Shown here: piece after piece, positions 5,680 to 8,399 of the stretch
How positions within the stretch are numbered: position 1 is the stretch's first letter
Layout of the letters: the number at the start of each line of letters is the position of its first letter
NCBI GenBank assembly: GCA_964364885.1
Contig: CAYIOA010000037.1
Location: 1-8,399 of the forward strand
Length of the DNA: 8,399 bases
Direction: 5' to 3'
From: UBA73 sp964364885
Lineage (GTDB): Archaea > Nanobdellota > Nanobdellia > Pacearchaeales > GW2011-AR1
Notes under the pieces: generated by a model
Told to the model about the DNA's origin: nothing
Seen by the model: only the letters and a program-made list of their open reading frames with translations
Databases searched by the model: none
Made by a program: the position numbers and the translations under genes

Positions 5680-5880
5680 TTACATTCCTAGATATTTGAG
5701 TAATTCAAATACTAAAAATGCTGGCCAAACTGCTGCTTTCAATACTCCTAAAGCACCATTCCAAAAACCAGTTGCCGTAGATATATAATATACAGCTGCC
5801 CCGATAAAACCTAAGCCATAAACAGCTCCCCCGCATCCGCCACAACAACCCACTCTGTATTTTATAAAATCTTTTTTCAT
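5680..5880 (-). CDS. Cys/Gly-rich mini membrane protein, 66 aa
   Basis: A basic N-terminus (MKKDFIKYRV) is followed by GCCGGCGG with Cys12, Cys13 and Cys16, then two hydrophobic segments (about 17-34, and 43-63 including a WPAF motif). Tight Gly packing suggests a helical hairpin in the membrane with the Cys cluster at one face, able to bind a metal or form disulfides. To my knowledge similar tiny proteins recur in DPANN genomes without a known function; this is memory, not a search. The start ATG 5878-5880 is preceded by GAGGT, spaced 6 nt from it, so unlike most genes here it appears to use a leader with a Shine-Dalgarno site. It is divergent from the methyltransferase gene and lies upstream of the surface-protein gene on the same strand. 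Confidence 0.7.
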   Translation of the reverse strand: MKKDFIKYRVGCCGGCGGAVYGLGFIGAAVYYISTATGFWNGALGVLKAAVWPAFLVFELLKYLGM

Positions 5881-5886
5881 TTATTA

Positions 5887-5891
5887 CCTCA
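5887..5891 (-). promoter_or_regulatory. Shine-Dalgarno site of the mini membrane protein gene
   Basis: The minus strand reads GAGGT, then AATAA plus one base before ATG 5880, a good spacing. It stands out because most other starts in the window are leaderless. Confidence 0.5.
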
Positions 5892-5962
5892 TGAATATCA
5901 AAGAAGAGGGAATTCATAAGACTTTCTGACAGCCATACGCAGATGTAAAACAAACCATCAAA

Positions 5963-5969
5963 CTTAAAA
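5963..5969 (+). promoter_or_regulatory. Weak TATA box of the methyltransferase gene
   Basis: CTTAAAA is centred about 26 bp before the ATG at 5992. The box is a modest match but has the leaderless spacing seen at the other genes. Confidence 0.4.
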
Positions 5970-5991
5970 CCATCTTATTCTTCCATCTAGA

Positions 5992-6951
5992 ATGAAATAC
6001 GAAATGAAGCCATTATTCGCGCAGAGAATGCGCGCGTTGCTTCCAGATGAAAAAGACTTCCAGACATTCAGCCAGATAGTTCATACTTCCCCAAAAAATT
6101 TCATAAGATGCAATACACTCAAAATCAAAATAGAAGAGCTAATCAGCAGATTAAATAAGAAATGGACTGTCGTTCAGCCATTTCCATCCCAACCAGAGAT
6201 TTTACTAGTTCAAAATAACCTAAGACCAGGAGAATTAGGCAATGCAATCGAGCACATACTAGGTTACTACTATATACAAGAAATATCATCCATGATGTCA
6301 GTCATAGCTCTAAATCCAAAACCAAATGAATTTATCCTAGACTTATTCGCCTCGCCAGGCTCAAAAACAACTCAAATGGCATCATGTATGAAAAATCAAG
6401 GAGCAATCCTCGCAAACGATTTAAAACTGGATAGAATAATGATTCTAGCATCAAACTTGGAGAAGTGCGGAGTAACAAACACAATTGTAACAAGGCAGGA
6501 CGCAATCTCGCTCTGCTCATCCCTCCTAAAAACGCAATTTAAATTTGATAAAATCCTGCTTGACGCTCCCTGCTCTGGGGAAGGAACTCTAAGAAGCTCG
6601 CAAAAAACCTTCCAGATTTGGAACAAAAAAATAATAAGCAAATTGTCAAGGCAGCAAAAAAAGTTTATTGCTTTTGCTCTGAAGTGCCTGAAAAAAGGAG
6701 GAACATTAGTCTACAGCACATGCACCCACGCGCCGGAAGAAAACGAAGAAATAATTAACTTTGCGCTAGAAAATTTCCCAGTAAAAATAGAATCATTTTC
6801 ACTCCCAATAAAATGCCGCGAGGGAATAACAGCATGGAACAACGAAACATTTGACAATGAAGTCAGAAAAACATGCCGTATCTATCCCCAAGACAATGAC
6901 AGCGAGGGTTTTTTCGTTGCTAAGCTCACACTGCTAGAGGAAGTAAAATAA
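5992..6951 (+). CDS. NOL1/NOP2/Sun-type m5C RNA methyltransferase
   Basis: 319 aa; transfers a methyl group from S-adenosylmethionine to C5 of cytosine in rRNA or tRNA (COG0144, RsmB/RsmF/Trm4 family). The N-terminal part carries FIRCNTLK (37-44) and GYYYIQEISS (91-100). The Rossmann core shows motif I DLFASPGSKT (117-126; usually DLCAAPGGKT), motif IV DAPCSGEGT with Cys194, and motif VI YSTCTHAPEENEE with the catalytic Cys244. The end has CRIYPQDNDSEGFFVAKL (295-312), typical of the family. The protein stops right after this core, so it has no PUA domain of its own; a PUA-like protein is encoded 1 kb downstream beyond the toxin-antitoxin pair. The substrate position cannot be told from sequence. 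ATG 5992 is chosen by a TATA-like box 26 bp upstream; Met5 (6004) is the alternative. Confidence 0.9.
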   Translation: MKYEMKPLFAQRMRALLPDEKDFQTFSQIVHTSPKNFIRCNTLKIKIEELISRLNKKWTVVQPFPSQPEILLVQNNLRPGELGNAIEHILGYYYIQEISSMMSVIALNPKPNEFILDLFASPGSKTTQMASCMKNQGAILANDLKLDRIMILASNLEKCGVTNTIVTRQDAISLCSSLLKTQFKFDKILLDAPCSGEGTLRSSQKTFQIWNKKIISKLSRQQKKFIAFALKCLKKGGTLVYSTCTHAPEENEEIINFALENFPVKIESFSLPIKCREGITAWNNETFDNEVRKTCRIYPQDNDSEGFFVAKLTLLEEVK

Positions 6952-6963
6952 ACCAACAAAAAG

Positions 6964-6973
6964 CTTAAATATA
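6964..6973 (+). promoter_or_regulatory. TATA box of the mntA-hepT-PUA operon
   Basis: CTTAAATATA lies 13 bp after the methyltransferase stop and predicts transcription starting near 6995. The toxin-antitoxin cassette therefore has its own promoter, giving a leader of about 18 nt to ATG 7013. Confidence 0.55.
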
Positions 6974-7010
6974 ACCATTATTTAGGTTACAATAACCCTG
7001 ATGGAGGTTA
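6972..7010. promoter_or_regulatory. Two tandem 18-bp dyads, candidate TA operator
   Basis: TAACC-N8-GGTTA occurs twice, at 6972-6989 and 6993-7010, offset by exactly 21 bp (two helical turns). Both right arms read GGTTACAAT and both left arms ATAACC. The inner arms also form GGTTA-CAA-TAACC (6985-6997). The first dyad abuts the TATA box and the second covers the predicted transcription start and the GGAGGT site, so a bound dimer pair would shut the operon. Autoregulation by MntA or the MntA-HepT complex is inference. Confidence 0.6.
7003..7008 (+). promoter_or_regulatory. Shine-Dalgarno site deciding the mntA start
   Basis: GGAGGT ends 4 nt before ATG 7013. The other possible ATG at 7001 would have the site inside its coding region and only a ~6-nt leader, so 7013 is preferred. 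Confidence 0.55.
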
Positions 7011-7012
7011 CA

Positions 7013-7516
7013 ATGCCGCAATTAATAAATTTTCTGAAGACAAACAAAAACACGAGGAAAATATTTGGAAAGAAGGAATTGAAAATAATAGAGAAACAAC
7101 TAATGGGAGTCAGCCTAACGCAGTCAGAAAAAAACAGATTATCGCGGGATATAAGAAAAAAATTTGAGTTTATTAATGAAATAACCAAAATAAACGAAGA
7201 GTTTAGATTAAAAAAAGGAGAAGAAATAGAGGATTTAATAGAAAAAACTCTTGACCTGATCAGGAATAGCGAATGGTTTTTTAAAATGGAAAAGATAATC
7301 TTATTTGGTAGTACTGTTGAAAACCAAAGAGTTCTTCGTAGTGATATAGACATAGCAGTAATATTTAAAGATCTTAATCATAAAGAAATGACAAAATTTA
7401 GGATCTGGGTAGCTGGAAGAGCAGATAAAAAGATAGATATCCAAGTCTATAACCTTCTTCCTAAAAAAATTCAAGAAGAAATTAATAAAAAAGGAAAAAC
7501 GTTGTTCAAAAAATGA
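7013..7516 (+). CDS. mntA: MNT-domain nucleotidyltransferase antitoxin with N-terminal extension
   Basis: 167 aa from ATG 7013 (171 if ATG 7001 is used). The C-terminal part is a minimal nucleotidyltransferase: FGST with the Gly99-Ser100 pair, SDIDIAV with Asp111 and Asp113, and the third acid Asp142 in KKIDIQVYN. MntA antitoxins of this kind transfer AMP from ATP to a Tyr of the cognate HEPN toxin and so silence it. Residues 1-90 are an extension beyond the usual ~100-aa MNT core; KELKIIEKQLMGVSLTQSEK and the basic NRLSRDIRKK look like a helix-turn-helix-type segment, which could bind the dyads upstream. It overlaps hepT by 4 bp (ATGA). The order antitoxin-toxin is the reverse of the Shewanella hepT-mntA locus. 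Confidence 0.85.
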   Translation: MPQLINFLKTNKNTRKIFGKKELKIIEKQLMGVSLTQSEKNRLSRDIRKKFEFINEITKINEEFRLKKGEEIEDLIEKTLDLIRNSEWFFKMEKIILFGSTVENQRVLRSDIDIAVIFKDLNHKEMTKFRIWVAGRADKKIDIQVYNLLPKKIQEEINKKGKTLFKK

Positions 7517-7926
7517 ATAGAATAAAAGACAAGATTAAAGATTTAGAAAAAGCAACAGAAGAATTAGAATCTTTTTTACCCTCAGACTTCAAGGAATATA
7601 AGAACAACAAAACAAAAGCAGCCTGTGAGAGATACTTTGAAAAAATTGTTGAGGGAATGGTTGACTTAGCGTTTATATTTATCAAGGAAAAAAAACTCAA
7701 AAAAGCAGAAGAAGACAAAGCGGCTTTTGACATTTTGTCTAATGAAAAAATTATTTCAGAAGAATTAGCGGAAAAACTTAAATCAGCAAAAGGAATGCGT
7801 AATGTAATTGCTCACGAATACCAATATGGTAAAATAAATGACGAGCAAGTTTTTGAAGCAGTTTCTAAGGAGATTATCCAAGACTCCAAAGAATTTCTTT
7901 CCAAAATAAAAATTCAAATAAAATGA
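7513..7926 (+). CDS. hepT: HEPN-domain RNase toxin, HepT-like
   Basis: 137 aa, all-helical and rich in Lys and Glu. The active-site motif R-x4-H-x-Y is intact as RNVIAHEY (Arg96, His101, Tyr103). In HepT toxins Arg and His form the metal-independent RNase centre at the dimer interface, and the Tyr is the residue AMPylated by MntA. Nothing suggests inactivation. The ATG lies in the ATGA overlap with mntA, so toxin translation is coupled to antitoxin translation. Its own stop lies in another ATGA overlap with the PUA-like gene at 7923. Known HepT enzymes cut tRNA or mRNA ends; the target here is unknown. The pair may act as a stress module or in phage defence. Confidence 0.87.
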   Translation: MNRIKDKIKDLEKATEELESFLPSDFKEYKNNKTKAACERYFEKIVEGMVDLAFIFIKEKKLKKAEEDKAAFDILSNEKIISEELAEKLKSAKGMRNVIAHEYQYGKINDEQVFEAVSKEIIQDSKEFLSKIKIQIK

Positions 7927-8399
7927 ACGTGCATTTCCTCTCCCAATCAGAAAAGAAAAGGTTGCTAGCAGAGCTCGAAACTCATTATAACATAAAAAAT
8001 CTGCCTTATCTCCTGCTAGAAACAGGCAGAAAGAAAATAAGGGCGTTTTCAGGCAGTCTAACAAAAGAAGAAATTTTTGAGCTGTCAAGATCAATAAACA
8101 TAGAGTTGATAGGCCTGTACATTATTAACAAAAAAGATGACATTCCAAGAATAAGTTTTGACTCTCTGCCGCTATTCAAAGCTCAAATTTCAAAAAATAT
8201 TATAAATCTTGAAGAATCTCAATTGCAGCTCTGGCTAAGGGGCCACGACTTGGACATAGAAGCACCAAAAGGAGTAGTAATCCTAAAATTTGAAGACGAT
8301 TTAGTAGGAATAGGCAAATCAAACAGCCAGAAAATATTTAATTACGTCCCAAAAGAAAGAAAATTAAAAACACCCATGCCAGCGCAACAAGCAGCATAA
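7923..8399 (+). CDS. PUA-domain RNA-binding protein, NOL1/NOP2-associated type
   Basis: 158 aa, complete, ending at TAA 8397-8399. Residues 1-95 form an alpha/beta part (YLLLETGRKKIRAFSG, then LSRSINIELIGLYI). Residues 96-148 look like a PUA fold: LWLRGHDLDI, GVVILKFEDDLVGIGKS, FNYVPKERKL, the pattern seen at the C-terminus of RsmF/NOP2-type methyltransferases and in Nip7/COG3270-like archaeal proteins. The likely role is to bind rRNA or tRNA and help position the methyltransferase encoded at 5992-6951, which lacks such a domain; this is inference. The start overlaps hepT (ATGA), so translation is coupled to the toxin gene. No clear separate promoter is visible in the end of hepT. Confidence 0.72.
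   Translation: MNVHFLSQSEKKRLLAELETHYNIKNLPYLLLETGRKKIRAFSGSLTKEEIFELSRSINIELIGLYIINKKDDIPRISFDSLPLFKAQISKNIINLEESQLQLWLRGHDLDIEAPKGVVILKFEDDLVGIGKSNSQKIFNYVPKERKLKTPMPAQQAA

Noticed and set aside
5705..5953. Minus-strand 82-codon frame overlapping the mini membrane protein
   Set aside because: It is out of frame with the convincing Cys/Gly-rich protein, which has a ribosome site and clear membrane segments.
6982..8094. Minus-strand frames opposite mntA, hepT and the PUA gene
   Set aside because: All are shadows of plus-strand genes with complete active-site motifs.

Overview
The window looks like an AT-rich archaeal genome segment, most likely from a small-genome DPANN lineage (Woesearchaeota/Pacearchaeota-like). 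This rests on gene content and signals. There is a SpoVT/AbrB-PhoU fusion regulator, a compact m5C RNA methyltransferase with a separately encoded PUA-like protein, a Cys/Gly-rich mini membrane protein and an MNT-HEPN pair. Many genes also carry an archaeal TATA box about 25-27 bp before the start codon, the signature of leaderless transcripts. The lineage is inference; no rRNA or tRNA gene was seen.

Left part (1-3250): an unrecognised minus-strand gene runs off the left edge (1-410). A small minus-strand Cys4 putative zinc-binding protein (589-816) is divergent from the AbrB-PhoU regulator (980-1996). That regulator converges, with an 8-bp overlap of coding ends, on a minus-strand phosphofructokinase of the PPi-dependent type (1989-3251).

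Middle (3252-5880, all minus strand): a 364-bp gene-poor stretch holds a perfect 23-bp direct repeat, a GC hairpin and a doubtful 91-codon frame. It is followed by a histidine phosphatase (3616-4146), an unknown 88-aa protein (4183-4449), a secreted low-complexity surface protein (4467-5581) and a 66-aa membrane protein (5680-5880). The surface protein is interrupted by exactly 100 N. The gap lies in tandem repeats and has the wrong phase, so the gene looks broken but can be read through to a stop at 4467.

Right part (5992-8399, plus strand): a NOL1/NOP2/Sun-type m5C RNA methyltransferase, then an antitoxin/toxin pair (MNT nucleotidyltransferase MntA and HEPN RNase HepT), then a PUA-like protein that resembles the RNA-binding partner of such methyltransferases. 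mntA, hepT and the PUA gene are joined by two ATGA overlaps. The mntA promoter carries two 18-bp dyads exactly 21 bp apart, a strong candidate for an autoregulatory operator. The toxin-antitoxin pair therefore sits between two RNA-modification genes that probably belong together, and this is the most interesting part of the window.
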